Positions 1 through 8,174 of a DNA stretch of 42,175 nt are shown piece by piece. Each line of letters opens with the position of its first letter. Position 1 is the first letter of the stretch. The stretch comes from Pseudomonadota bacterium. Lineage in GTDB: Bacteria > Pseudomonadota > Alphaproteobacteria > Micropepsales > Micropepsaceae. The notes beneath the pieces were generated by a model, which saw only the letters and a program-made list of their open reading frames with translations, ran no database searches and was not told where the DNA came from. The stretch spans positions 1 through 42,175 of the forward strand of contig JAJZGY010000016.1 in assembly GCA_021804785.1 (NCBI GenBank). The letters run 5' to 3'. Position numbers and translations under genes: made by a program.

Positions 1-444
1 AAGGCGAGATGCTGCTACCGATGCGTTACCCTTGATGGGGAATTCAATGAAGGCGAAACGGGCGTCCTTTTTGTGGGCGTTGTAGAACGCTTCGACTGCC
101 GGATTGGAGGCTCGGCAAAATGGGCAATTGTAGTCGAAGAACTCAACAAATGTCGTCTTGGCTTGCGCAGGCCCAGTGATGAACGCGAGTTTGGGATCAA
201 AGAACGGCTTCAGCCCAAGTTTGTCGACGGCAGCCTGGCGGGCAGCGTCGTCTGCGATTTGCTGCTCTTCTTGCAGCCTGTTGCTCATCTTTACGAGTAT
301 TTCAGGGTGGGTGAGTAGATAGGACCGCACCGTCGCCGTCGTGTTGGGCGTGGGAAGCAGTCCCGCTGCTGACAAGGCATAGACGCTTGCCACGGCAATG
401 ACCGCGCCGGCCAAGGTACTTGTCAGCGTCGCTCTGAAACCCAT
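1..444 (-). CDS. DsbA-family thiol:disulfide oxidoreductase (partial, 3' end outside window)
   Basis: The minus-strand frame is open from an ATG at 444 to the window edge, giving 148 codons of the N-terminal part. Residues 8-28 form a hydrophobic signal or anchor segment. A charged helical stretch follows (about 40-72) containing THPEIL, typical of the N-terminal segment of ScsC/Com1-type DsbA proteins. The thioredoxin fold then begins with FVEFFDYNCPFC. The redox motif CPFC is at residues 107-110. By family, it should form or shuffle disulfide bonds in periplasmic proteins. The ATG lies 7 bases beyond the stop of the M48 protease gene on the same strand, with AGAGGC about 11 bases upstream, so the two are probably co-transcribed. 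The cis-Pro loop and C-terminus are not visible, so oxidase versus isomerase cannot be decided. Confidence 0.88.
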   Translation of the reverse strand, partial: MGFRATLTSTLAGAVIAVASVYALSAAGLLPTPNTTATVRSYLLTHPEILVKMSNRLQEEQQIADDAARQAAVDKLGLKPFFDPKLAFITGPAQAKTTFVEFFDYNCPFCRASNPAVEAFYNAHKKDARFAFIEFPIKGNASVAASRL

Positions 445-451
445 GATGTAT

Positions 452-1876
452 TCAGCCTCTGTCGTGTTGCTCGCGGAGGAGAGATGTTGCTGTGGAGATA
501 ATGTCACTCGCCCGCTGCCAGGCTATCGTCCCCGGTTTCAGCTTATGCGCCGCGCGGTTGGCGAAGACCGCTGCCGCTTGCATGCCTCCGCTCCAGTAAT
601 ACCGTTCAGCGGTAGCCAAATCTGCCATCGGTTGATCGCCTAGCGTCGAATAGGCCTGGGCTTCCTCATACCAGCCAAAGGTATTGGTTCTGTCCTGCTG
701 CATGGCAACCTGCAGATTGGAAACCGCAGCCTTGACCTGAGGCCGCTCATTGGTCGCAATTTGCGCGGCAGCAAGGGAGACCCGGATCAGGGGCGCATCC
801 GGTAGCAGATCGACAGCTTTCTGGTAGGGAATTATACCGGCGCGAGGCTTGCTCATTTCGACCAGAATCTGTCCATACATTTCCCAGAAATATGGATTTT
901 TGGGCTCGCGCTTGATCAGTGTCTGGATCTGTGACAGTGCCTTCCCAAAGTCAGGTTCGCGGAAGTACGCCATCGCGCGAGCGTAAAGCGCTTCATCGCT
1001 GTTGTCGGAGGGAGGATAGCGACGCAGGACATCGGATGGCTTGTCGAGATAGCCAATCAGCTTGGCTTGGATCATGTGGTATTCATGTACGACAGCCGGA
1101 CTGTCCTTGACGTCCTTGTAGGGGCTTGCGTCGACGCGTTTGCGCAATTCATCGATACGAATATCGTCCGCGGGGTGATCGGAAATGAACGTTTTGTTGA
1201 AGTCCGCGCTCATGCGCTGCTGTTGCGCCAGCATTTCGAACACATGCAGCATGCCCTCGGCAGACTGGTGTGTGCGCGTCAGATAGGTGACGCCGCGCTG
1301 GTCTGCGGTGGATTCCTGTGCCCGTGAAAACTCCAGATACTGGGACATCGCCGCCTGCTGACCGAGGACGAAGGCGCCCATTCCAGCAGCCCCGCCGCCT
1401 GCGACCATGGCCACGACACCAACGAGTATGCCAAGCAGCATCGGGATGGTGGCCTTCTGCATCGCCATGGCGCCACGAATCACATCGCCTCCTGCAATGT
1501 GTCCGGTTTCGTGGGCGAGCACGCCCTTGACCTCATTTGGGGACTTCAGCTGGGTCAGAAGCCCGGTATTGACGAAAATATCCTCGCCTTCACTTTCGAG
1601 CGGGCTTTGTGCCGCAAAGGCGTTGATGGCCGGATCGGCATTCAGGTAGATGTGTATGGTTGAGGGGTCGACACCGGCCGCCCGCAGCAGGGGACGTTCA
1701 TAAGAGTAGAGTACGCGCTCGATCTCGGTGTCGCGGATGATTTCAATGCCCTGAGCCGAAGCCGATGTTGTCGCTGCCAGAAGCGTCACCAGGGTGGGTG
1801 CGACAAAGGCGAGGGCCCGTAATACCGCCTTCAGGCGGCCAGCAATTAACCGGATCCGAGGGTTGCAAAACGCCAA
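452..1876 (-). CDS. M48-family metalloprotease with TPR-like C-terminal half (BepA/YfgC-like)
   Basis: About 474 residues. A hydrophobic signal segment (about 16-41) ends in SASAQG, so the protein is probably periplasmic. The zinc motif HETGH is at residues 122-126, and the third ligand is probably Glu188 in QESTAD. A glycine- and alanine-rich hydrophobic loop (about 145-172) separates them, as in BepA/LoiP relatives. Residues beyond about 300 form helical TPR-like pairs (WEMYGQILVEM, YQKAVDLLPDAP). BepA-type proteases degrade or help assemble outer-membrane proteins such as LptD. I place the start at a TTG (1876) because GAGGAGAGG lies 8 bases upstream. The frame extends further to 1948, but that extension has no comparable ribosome site. 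The DsbA-like gene follows directly. Family assignment is secure; the BepA-like role is inferred. Confidence 0.9.
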   Translation of the reverse strand: MAFCNPRIRLIAGRLKAVLRALAFVAPTLVTLLAATTSASAQGIEIIRDTEIERVLYSYERPLLRAAGVDPSTIHIYLNADPAINAFAAQSPLESEGEDIFVNTGLLTQLKSPNEVKGVLAHETGHIAGGDVIRGAMAMQKATIPMLLGILVGVVAMVAGGGAAGMGAFVLGQQAAMSQYLEFSRAQESTADQRGVTYLTRTHQSAEGMLHVFEMLAQQQRMSADFNKTFISDHPADDIRIDELRKRVDASPYKDVKDSPAVVHEYHMIQAKLIGYLDKPSDVLRRYPPSDNSDEALYARAMAYFREPDFGKALSQIQTLIKREPKNPYFWEMYGQILVEMSKPRAGIIPYQKAVDLLPDAPLIRVSLAAAQIATNERPQVKAAVSNLQVAMQQDRTNTFGWYEEAQAYSTLGDQPMADLATAERYYWSGGMQAAAVFANRAAHKLKPGTIAWQRASDIISTATSLLREQHDRG

Positions 1877-2005
1877 GGCTTGACCTCTCCTCTCAGCCCG
1901 CGCCACATCCCGGGATCGGACCCTATGAGTGGGGCCGCCTGGCGTCAATCAGGGCTGCTATGTCACGTCGACGCGCGATCTGAACCACAAAAATTGGACC
2001 ATTTC

Positions 2006-3502
2006 ATGCCACGTCTGCGCATTCTGTTGTGTCTTTCGGGAGTTCTTCTGCTCACCGGCTGCTCGCTGGGCGGCCTGACCTATAACCCCAATCGGGGGCT
2101 TGAGGTATCCCAAACCGGCCAGAGCTCTGCTTCAACCACATCGGATAACGGCCGTGGTGAACTCACGCTAGGGTCGCTGTTCGGCGCGAGCTCCAGCAAT
2201 CCGCGTGACGGCTATGTAGTGGGCGATGAACCCTCGGCGGTCAAGGCTGCCTCCGCGGTCCTGCACGAGGGTGGCAGTGCGGCGGATGCGGTGACCGCTC
2301 TATACCTTTCGATGGCCGTTACATTTCCGGGGGCTGCCAGCCTGGGCGGGGGTGGGGCCTGCGTGATCTATAACGAACAAAGTGGCCGGGCACACACGCT
2401 CACCTTCATGCCCGGAAAGGCAGGAGACGGAAAATATGGCGTTCCGGGCAATGTGCGTGGCTTTCAAGTCCTGCAGAGCCGATATGGCAAGCTGCCCTGG
2501 GCACGAGATGTCACCTATGCCGAAGCGATGGCGGCCACAGGATTTCCGGTTTCGGCGGCGCTCGAGCAGCGCCTGACCGCAAATCTGGAGCGCATCCGCA
2601 AGGACCCCGCGCTGGCGAGGGAATTTCTCGATGCCTCCGGTCAGGTCAAACCGATCGGTACGATCGTTCGCGCGCCCGCGTTGGCGGAAACGCTTGACAG
2701 CTTGCGTCGTCACGGGCCTGACGTGTTTTACACCGGCAGCCTGGGTGAGCAGATCGTAAGGGCCATTGCGGGTGAGGGGGGCACGGTGAGCCTGAAGGGC
2801 CTGGCTGACTATCGGGCCCAGGTCGCATCCTCACCCAGCTTGAGACTGGACGGCGACCGTCTCTTTGTGGGAGGGGACAGGCTGCATGAAGGCGGCTTCG
2901 CCCAAACCCTGACCCGTGCCCTCTTCGCTGCGGGGACATCGACAGCGGCCGGAGACCCAGCTGATCTCGCCACCAGCGTACTGACACAGGCACGTGTCCA
3001 GGCCCATCTTGTCGCGCCAACCCCGGATGAGGGGGCCACAGGCTTTGCCGCTCTCGACAGGGCCGGTCAAGCCGTCGCCTGCGCGGTCACCATGAACGGA
3101 CCATTCGGTGCTGGCCACACGGTGCCGGGAACGGGCATCGTCCTTGCTGCAGCAGCCAATGGCTCTCAGGCCCTGGGGAACGCTGCAGTCCTCAGCCCGA
3201 TGATCCTCGTGCGCAATGACACCGGCCCGATCCTGATACCCGGCTCACAGCCAAGCTTTACCCCGGTTCTGGTTGGAGCTGGTGCAGGGGGACCGGGCAG
3301 CGCGGCAGCGCTGGCCTATGCCATCTATCAGCTTGAACGCGGCGGTGGGATGACCGCCGTGAGCCAAATTCCGAATGGGCTTGTAGGTAACAATGACAGC
3401 GTCAATGCCATCGCCTGTCATGATGGGGTGTGCGCAGCATTGACCAATCCACGGGCGGCAGGGTTTGCCGTGGCGATTGCCGCCCGCAGACCGAAGGCAT
3501 GA
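2006..3502 (+). CDS. Gamma-glutamyltransferase-like lipoprotein, probable pseudoenzyme
   Basis: About 498 residues from the ATG at 2006. The frame stays open back to 1880, but the segment before this Met has no signal features. The N-terminus MPRLRILLCLSGVLLLTGC is a lipoprotein signal with a lipobox Cys at 19. The body matches the GGT fold: HEGGSAADAVTALYLSMAV then FPGAASLGGGGACVIYN corresponds to the large-subunit core, and LSPMILV with a glycine-rich VGAGAGGPGS corresponds to the small-subunit core. In active GGT the small subunit begins with a Thr nucleophile in the pattern TTHxSVxD. Here the aligned stretch is ATGFAALD, so the nucleophile position reads Ala. Self-cleavage and transfer activity are therefore doubtful. 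It is divergent from the M48 gene across 129 bp. Its stop lies 6 bp from the convergent RNase E stop. Family call is firm; loss of activity is inferred by eye. Confidence 0.82.
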   Translation: MPRLRILLCLSGVLLLTGCSLGGLTYNPNRGLEVSQTGQSSASTTSDNGRGELTLGSLFGASSSNPRDGYVVGDEPSAVKAASAVLHEGGSAADAVTALYLSMAVTFPGAASLGGGGACVIYNEQSGRAHTLTFMPGKAGDGKYGVPGNVRGFQVLQSRYGKLPWARDVTYAEAMAATGFPVSAALEQRLTANLERIRKDPALAREFLDASGQVKPIGTIVRAPALAETLDSLRRHGPDVFYTGSLGEQIVRAIAGEGGTVSLKGLADYRAQVASSPSLRLDGDRLFVGGDRLHEGGFAQTLTRALFAAGTSTAAGDPADLATSVLTQARVQAHLVAPTPDEGATGFAALDRAGQAVACAVTMNGPFGAGHTVPGTGIVLAAAANGSQALGNAAVLSPMILVRNDTGPILIPGSQPSFTPVLVGAGAGGPGSAAALAYAIYQLERGGGMTAVSQIPNGLVGNNDSVNAIACHDGVCAALTNPRAAGFAVAIAARRPKA

Positions 3503-3508
3503 GAGCGC

Positions 3509-6142
3509 TTAGTCCTCGCGGCTGAGAAAAGGACGCTGCCACCAGCCCTTGCGGGGCGGCTCGGCGTGCTTTGTCTCTGGTGTTAGTGGGGCAGTAGCAT
3601 CTGCTTTCGCTTGTGCGGTCGGTTCGCTCGGGATCACCGTCGTAAAGGGTGTGGCTTCGTCCGGTTTGGATGAAAGGCTGTCGTCAACCTCTGATGGTGG
3701 CAGCTCGGCGGCTGGCGCAGCGGTGGATGACGATGCGTCTGGCAGCGGGCTGGTCTCGTGTGCCGGTGCAGTGAGCGACCACTGCGGCGTGGAGGCCGTG
3801 TTCGGAGTGATGTCGGGGCCAAATCCCGGCTGCAGGAAGAGCGTATCGACCACCGGTCGGCGCGCGATCTCCTCGCCACCGAGATCTTCGGCCTCGCTTG
3901 CATCCTCTGCCAGGAATTCACCGGTTTCGGAGGCCGTCTCTGCGCCCGTGCCTTCTGCAGACTGCTCCCGCCGACCACGGCGCCCGCGACGACGGCGGCG
4001 GCGTTTGCGTCGGCCGGCTCCATCGTCGCCCACTGGTGTAACCCCGTCGCCCTCTGGCGCCACCTCCAGGATCTCGGCCGGGCTTGGCTCAGAGGTCTCA
4101 TCGGAAAGGCTCTCAGTGGCAGGGCCGGTGGACTCTACACGATCACGCCCGCGCCGGCGGCGTCGCCGGCGTCGTCCCCCGCCATTTTCGCTCGCGGCTT
4201 GTTCGGTGCGACTCTCCACGCTCGCAGCCTCATCGCTAGGGGCTTCCTCGGGCGCTGGAGCCTGGTAATCAGGGGTCTTGATGACACGCTCACGCTCTTC
4301 GGCAACACGCGGCAAGGAGCGTTCGATTTCAAAGTTTCCAGGCGTGACCTGGTTGTCCGGCTCGAAGGTGATGGCGACCTGGTAATCGGTCTCAATGCGT
4401 GTGAGCTCACGTCGTTTCTGGTTCAGCGTATAGACCGCCACGTCTGTGGGAACGCGGATGCTCAGCGCGGCGGCGCGCTGCTTCTGGCCTTCCTCCTCCA
4501 GTCCGCGCAGCACGCGCAATGCCGTCGACTCCACACTGCGTACGATGCCCTGACCGGCGCAATGCGGGCAGGGCACAGTCGATCCGGCGATGACCCCTGC
4601 GCGTAGCCGCTGGCGCGACATCTCGAGCAGGCCGAACTGACTGATCTTCCCGATTTGCACCCGTGCCCGATCATTTTTAATGCAGTCACGCAGGCGCTTC
4701 TCGACATTGCGATCGTTGCGGGCATCTTCCATGTCGATGAAGTCGATGACGATAAGTCCCGCGAGGTCACGCAGCCGCAATTGGCGGGTGATTTCCTCGG
4801 CGGCTTCGAGATTGGTCTTGTACGCGGTATCCTCGATGTTGTGTTCGCGTGTTGCCCGTCCCGAGTTGACGTCGATTGCGACCAGCGCTTCGGTCTGGTT
4901 GATCACAATGTATCCGCCAGATTTCAGCGTGACGGTATTGGAGAACATCGCGTCGAGCTGGGCTTCAATGTGATGGCGATGGAACAGCGGAACCGAGTCT
5001 TTGTACTGTTTTACATTCTTTGCATGGCTGGGCATCAGCATACGCATGAAGTCTTTGGCGTTGCGGTAACCGTCTTCGCCTTCGACGATGACCTCGCTGA
5101 CATCCTTGTTATAAAGGTCGCGGATGGCGCGCTTGATGAGATCCCCTTCTTCATACACACAGGAAGGGGCATTGGACTTGAGAGTCAGCTCGCGTACTGC
5201 GTCCCACATCCGCAGCAGATATTCGTAGTCACGCTTGATTTCGAGCTTGGTCCGGTTGGCGCCGGCAGTACGGATGATGAGTCCCATGCCTTCGGGCAGT
5301 TCGAGTGACGCTGCGGCGCTTTTCAGACGCTTGCGATCGACTGCGTTGGTGATCTTACGCGAAATGCCACCACCGCGCGGTGTGTTGGGCATCAGAACAC
5401 AATACCGGCCAGCCAGTGACATATAGGTTGTCAGTGCGGCGCCCTTGTTGCCGCGTTCTTCCTTGACCACCTGAACCAGCATGACCTGCCGGCGTTTGAT
5501 CACTTCCTGGATTTTGTAGTGACGTTTGCGTACCCAGCGCTGCGTCGGGCGTGTGGCGGCAACGCTCGAAGTACCATTATCCTCGGCACTCGTCTCATCG
5601 TGTCCAACCGCCTCGTCGCTGTCTTCCCCATCCAGCGAGAGATCTGACGGGTCCTGTTCACCACCCAGCATGTCCTCGTCGACATCGGTGCCACTCTCGA
5701 GCAGCTCCTCAGTCTCGGCGAGGCCATCTTCGTCAATCTCTGCAAGTGAATCCGGGGGGGTCTCTTCATCGCCATCGGCGGTGCTTGGTCCGGGACGACG
5801 GCGGGTTTTGGCGGTTTCAACCGCCTCGAACTCGTCCTCATTGCGGCGACGGGCTTCAGCCTCCTGTTCAGCAAGGAGCGCTTGGCGGTCGGCGATCGGG
5901 ATCTGGTAGTAATCGGGATGGATTTCGGAGAATGCCAGAAAGCCTTGACGATTGCCGCCATATTCGACGAAGGCCGCCTGGAGCGAAGGCTCCACGCGTG
6001 TCACCTTGGCGAGATAGATGTTGCCTTTAAGGGGCCGCTTGGCGGCAGCCTCAAAATCAAATTCTTCGACTTTTTGGCCATCCAGTACGACCACCCGGGT
6101 CTCCTCCGGGTGGCTGGCGTCGATCAACATACGCTTGGGCAT
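3509..6142 (-). CDS. rne: Ribonuclease E/G family endoribonuclease (RNase E)
   Basis: 877 residues. It cleaves single-stranded AU-rich RNA and scaffolds the degradosome. The N-terminus MPKRMLIDASHPEETRVVV and an S1 domain (about 35-240) are typical. The S1 domain carries a roughly 110-residue acidic insert (about 88-200), as reported for alphaproteobacterial enzymes. Catalytic Asp424 (VAIDVNSGRA) and Asp467 (IVIDFIDM) are 43 residues apart, the same spacing as Asp303/Asp346 of E. coli RNase E. The zinc-link motif CPHC is at 525-528. The C-terminal third is disordered, with two Arg-rich blocks near 656-668 and 711-725 that probably bind RNA, and it ends in a short basic/aromatic tail (KGWWQRPFLSRED). 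The start is supported by GGAG six bases before the ATG. It is divergent from amiC across a 452-bp gap. Confidence 0.97.
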   Translation of the reverse strand: MPKRMLIDASHPEETRVVVLDGQKVEEFDFEAAAKRPLKGNIYLAKVTRVEPSLQAAFVEYGGNRQGFLAFSEIHPDYYQIPIADRQALLAEQEAEARRRNEDEFEAVETAKTRRRPGPSTADGDEETPPDSLAEIDEDGLAETEELLESGTDVDEDMLGGEQDPSDLSLDGEDSDEAVGHDETSAEDNGTSSVAATRPTQRWVRKRHYKIQEVIKRRQVMLVQVVKEERGNKGAALTTYMSLAGRYCVLMPNTPRGGGISRKITNAVDRKRLKSAAASLELPEGMGLIIRTAGANRTKLEIKRDYEYLLRMWDAVRELTLKSNAPSCVYEEGDLIKRAIRDLYNKDVSEVIVEGEDGYRNAKDFMRMLMPSHAKNVKQYKDSVPLFHRHHIEAQLDAMFSNTVTLKSGGYIVINQTEALVAIDVNSGRATREHNIEDTAYKTNLEAAEEITRQLRLRDLAGLIVIDFIDMEDARNDRNVEKRLRDCIKNDRARVQIGKISQFGLLEMSRQRLRAGVIAGSTVPCPHCAGQGIVRSVESTALRVLRGLEEEGQKQRAAALSIRVPTDVAVYTLNQKRRELTRIETDYQVAITFEPDNQVTPGNFEIERSLPRVAEERERVIKTPDYQAPAPEEAPSDEAASVESRTEQAASENGGGRRRRRRRRGRDRVESTGPATESLSDETSEPSPAEILEVAPEGDGVTPVGDDGAGRRKRRRRRRGRRGRREQSAEGTGAETASETGEFLAEDASEAEDLGGEEIARRPVVDTLFLQPGFGPDITPNTASTPQWSLTAPAHETSPLPDASSSTAAPAAELPPSEVDDSLSSKPDEATPFTTVIPSEPTAQAKADATAPLTPETKHAEPPRKGWWQRPFLSRED

Positions 6143-6300
6143 TTAATTCTCCGGGCCCTCCGCGCGCGGGCATCCCCCGCACACGTATAAACGCGGCAGA
6201 TGGAGCGGTGAGGCGGACAGGGCGTGTGGTTGGGGTGCGCGAGGAGCCCGCGCGCCGGGGCTGAGCCTCGGTCTGCGTCGTAAGGGTCCAAGCGGTGCGG
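6143..6300 (-). promoter_or_regulatory. Structured 5' leader of rne (candidate)
   Basis: Read on the minus strand, the roughly 155 bases before the rne start form two clear hairpins. One at 6241-6269 pairs GAGG..AGCCC with GGGCTCCTC, with a 3-base bulge and a GC-rich loop. The other at 6166-6180 pairs GCGGG with CCCGC just upstream of the ribosome site (GGAG, 6 bases before the ATG). RNase E genes of other bacteria are autoregulated through leader hairpins, so a similar role is plausible here, but it is not shown by sequence alone. Confidence 0.4.
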
Positions 6301-6303
6301 GTC

Positions 6304-6334
6304 ATTGTAAATTCACGTTTTCGGCAGGCGCCAA
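6304..6334 (-). promoter_or_regulatory. Candidate rne promoter
   Basis: On the minus strand TTGGCG (6334-6329) and TACAAT (6309-6304) are separated by 19 bp. The -10 is good, but the spacer is longer than the usual 17, so this is tentative. It would give a leader of about 155 nt. Confidence 0.3.
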
Positions 6335-6594
6335 TCGCCCGCTGGGTCATCCTGCCATCCCAGCATCACCGAGATCTAGAACCGGCTAAACAGTCGGCCC
6401 TGCCGTCGGGCGGCCAGGTGTCGCAGGATTGGGGGGGCCTTCAACGTCTAGCCCGATGCCGCTCCCGCTGCGACAAAGCAGTAGGGGTATCTTTAGGTAT
6501 TCCATTGCCCGACGACAAGTGGCTCGGACGGATTCATTCAAATTCCTGCATATGCTAATGAAACGTAAATGTTTTGGGGGTCAGTTTACCTTAC

Positions 6595-8115
6595 ATGGAT
6601 AAAGCAGCGATTCGAATCTGGGCACGAAGGCTGACTTTTGTTGCTGCGGTCAGTCTGGGTGGGCGGGTCGCTGCCCACCCGATCATGGTGCCCACCCCAA
6701 GGCCTGAGCCGTTTCGCCTGGGTGGCGGCGGGGTGCAGCCGGGGGCGGTTGTGACCCCGATATCCCGTCCGGAGGTGCGCGCGCCGTCAGCTGCTCCACC
6801 GGGAACGCTGCCCGGGATTGCGACGCCGAGCCCCCGGCCTTCACTGCAGGGGCAGATGGCAGCGGCGCCCGAGCAGTCACCGGCACCGCCTCCGGCAGGT
6901 AATCCTGCCCCCTCCATGGCTGATGAACCGGTCGTTCTGGGGGCACGGGTTGGGCTTCACGGGGAGCGCACCCGCTTTGTCGTTGAGCTGTCGGACCCGA
7001 TCAAGGTTCATATTTTCACTCTGGCGGATCCCGACCGCCTGATCATCGACATGCCGCAGGTACTTTGGAAGTTGCGTGGCCCGCCCAGCCATGGGCTCGG
7101 CGCTGTTCGTACCTGGCGCTACGGGCTGTTTCGGCCCGGAAATGCGCGCTTTGTGCTGGATCTTCGCCAGCCTATTCGGCTCGCTGAGCCGCTCGTCCTG
7201 CCTCCGGAAGACGGTTATGGCTACCGGCTTGTTCTTGACATGTACCCAACCTCGCAGGCGGTGTTCGATAAAACCGCAGGCTGGCCAGCTGATCTGCGCG
7301 CCCGCGAGGAGGCTGCGGCCATGCTGGCGTCCATGGCTCCGCCTCCGGTGGTGACGCTCCAGCCATGGGCCAGGCGCCGGCGGCGCAAGGTCATTGTCAT
7401 CGACCCCGGCCATGGCGGGATCGATTCGGGCACGATCGGGGTGACGGGTCTCGAAGAAAAGAACGTGGTGCTCGCCGTGGGGCTCAAGCTTGCCAAAATG
7501 CTCCGTGCCCGCGGTTACAAGGTGTTCATGACCCGTACGACGGATGTTTTTGTGCCGCTGTACCAGCGCGCGCCCTTCGCCCTTCGCCACCATGCCGATC
7601 TGATGATTTCGCTACACGCCAATTCCAATCCGGATCCAAAAATCGCGGGTGCATCGATCTACACCCTTTCCGAAAAGGGCTCGAACAAGGAGGCTGCCGC
7701 CCTGGCCCGCAAGGAAAACCGGTCCGATATCGTCGCTGGGATTGACTTGCCCAAGGACGATTCGTCAGTTGCCTCAATCCTGATCGATCTGGCGCAAAGA
7801 AATACAATGAATCAATCGATTAGTTTTGCGCATGGCGCCCTCCAGCAATTGGCAAAGATCACCGACATCTTGCATCCGGATCCCGCGCGCTCCGCCAATT
7901 TTGTGGTTCTGCGCTCTCCAGTTGTTCCTTCGGTCCTGATCGAAATGGGATATCTCTCCAATCCTTATGATTGCCACCAAATGGCCACTTCGGTCTGGCG
8001 TAATCGCGTGGCAAAGGCTATTGCCGACGCCGTCGATCGTCATTTCTCCCCGCGTCCGGGCAATACACCGATCGCCGCGCGCAGTCCTGTGCGGCTCAAC
8101 CGACCGGTGGAGTAG
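6595..8115 (+). CDS. amiC: N-acetylmuramoyl-L-alanine amidase with AMIN domain (AmiC-type)
   Basis: 506 residues. It cleaves the amide bond between MurNAc and the stem peptide in the periplasm during cell separation. A signal peptide (about 1-27) is followed by a Pro-rich linker (28-110) with repeated TPxPRP-like bits. Then come an AMIN septal-targeting domain (about 112-220) and an Amidase_3 catalytic domain (about 266-490). Zinc ligands are visible: His273 in DPGHGG, Glu288 in GLEEKN and His341 in SLHAN. A regulatory-helix-like segment with SVASILIDLAQRNT occurs near 390-404. I chose the ATG at 6595; an in-frame TTG at 6574 adds seven residues with no better ribosome site. PBP1A follows after 59 bp, consistent with a cell-wall operon. 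Confidence 0.95.
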   Translation: MDKAAIRIWARRLTFVAAVSLGGRVAAHPIMVPTPRPEPFRLGGGGVQPGAVVTPISRPEVRAPSAAPPGTLPGIATPSPRPSLQGQMAAAPEQSPAPPPAGNPAPSMADEPVVLGARVGLHGERTRFVVELSDPIKVHIFTLADPDRLIIDMPQVLWKLRGPPSHGLGAVRTWRYGLFRPGNARFVLDLRQPIRLAEPLVLPPEDGYGYRLVLDMYPTSQAVFDKTAGWPADLRAREEAAAMLASMAPPPVVTLQPWARRRRRKVIVIDPGHGGIDSGTIGVTGLEEKNVVLAVGLKLAKMLRARGYKVFMTRTTDVFVPLYQRAPFALRHHADLMISLHANSNPDPKIAGASIYTLSEKGSNKEAAALARKENRSDIVAGIDLPKDDSSVASILIDLAQRNTMNQSISFAHGALQQLAKITDILHPDPARSANFVVLRSPVVPSVLIEMGYLSNPYDCHQMATSVWRNRVAKAIADAVDRHFSPRPGNTPIAARSPVRLNRPVE

Positions 8116-8140
8116 GCAAGATCTTGGCGATGGAACCAGG

Positions 8141-8155
8141 TACCCTCCAAGGGTA
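8141..8155 (+). other. Small hairpin between amiC and mrcA
   Basis: TACCC and GGGTA face each other over a 5-base loop just upstream of the mrcA ribosome site (AAGGG). There is no T-run, so it is not a standard terminator. Confidence 0.3.
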
Positions 8156-8174
8156 GCGACAGTAAGGGTTAGGT

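Larger units (their letters stand above)
6143..6594. other. 452-bp divergent intergenic region between rne and amiC
   Basis: No convincing gene is present. It holds the rne leader on the minus strand (see separate entries) and the amiC upstream region on the plus strand. A run of seven Gs lies at about 6431-6437. The last 100 bp before amiC are more AT-rich (around TATGCTAATGAAACG at 6551), where a promoter would be expected. I could not pair a convincing -35 with a -10 there. Confidence 0.6.

Noticed and set aside
3549-4606. Long plus-strand frames (239 and 282 codons) opposite the rne 3' part
   Set aside because: They are antisense to the biased-codon, Arg/Ser/Glu-rich tail of RNase E and have no family features or ribosome sites.
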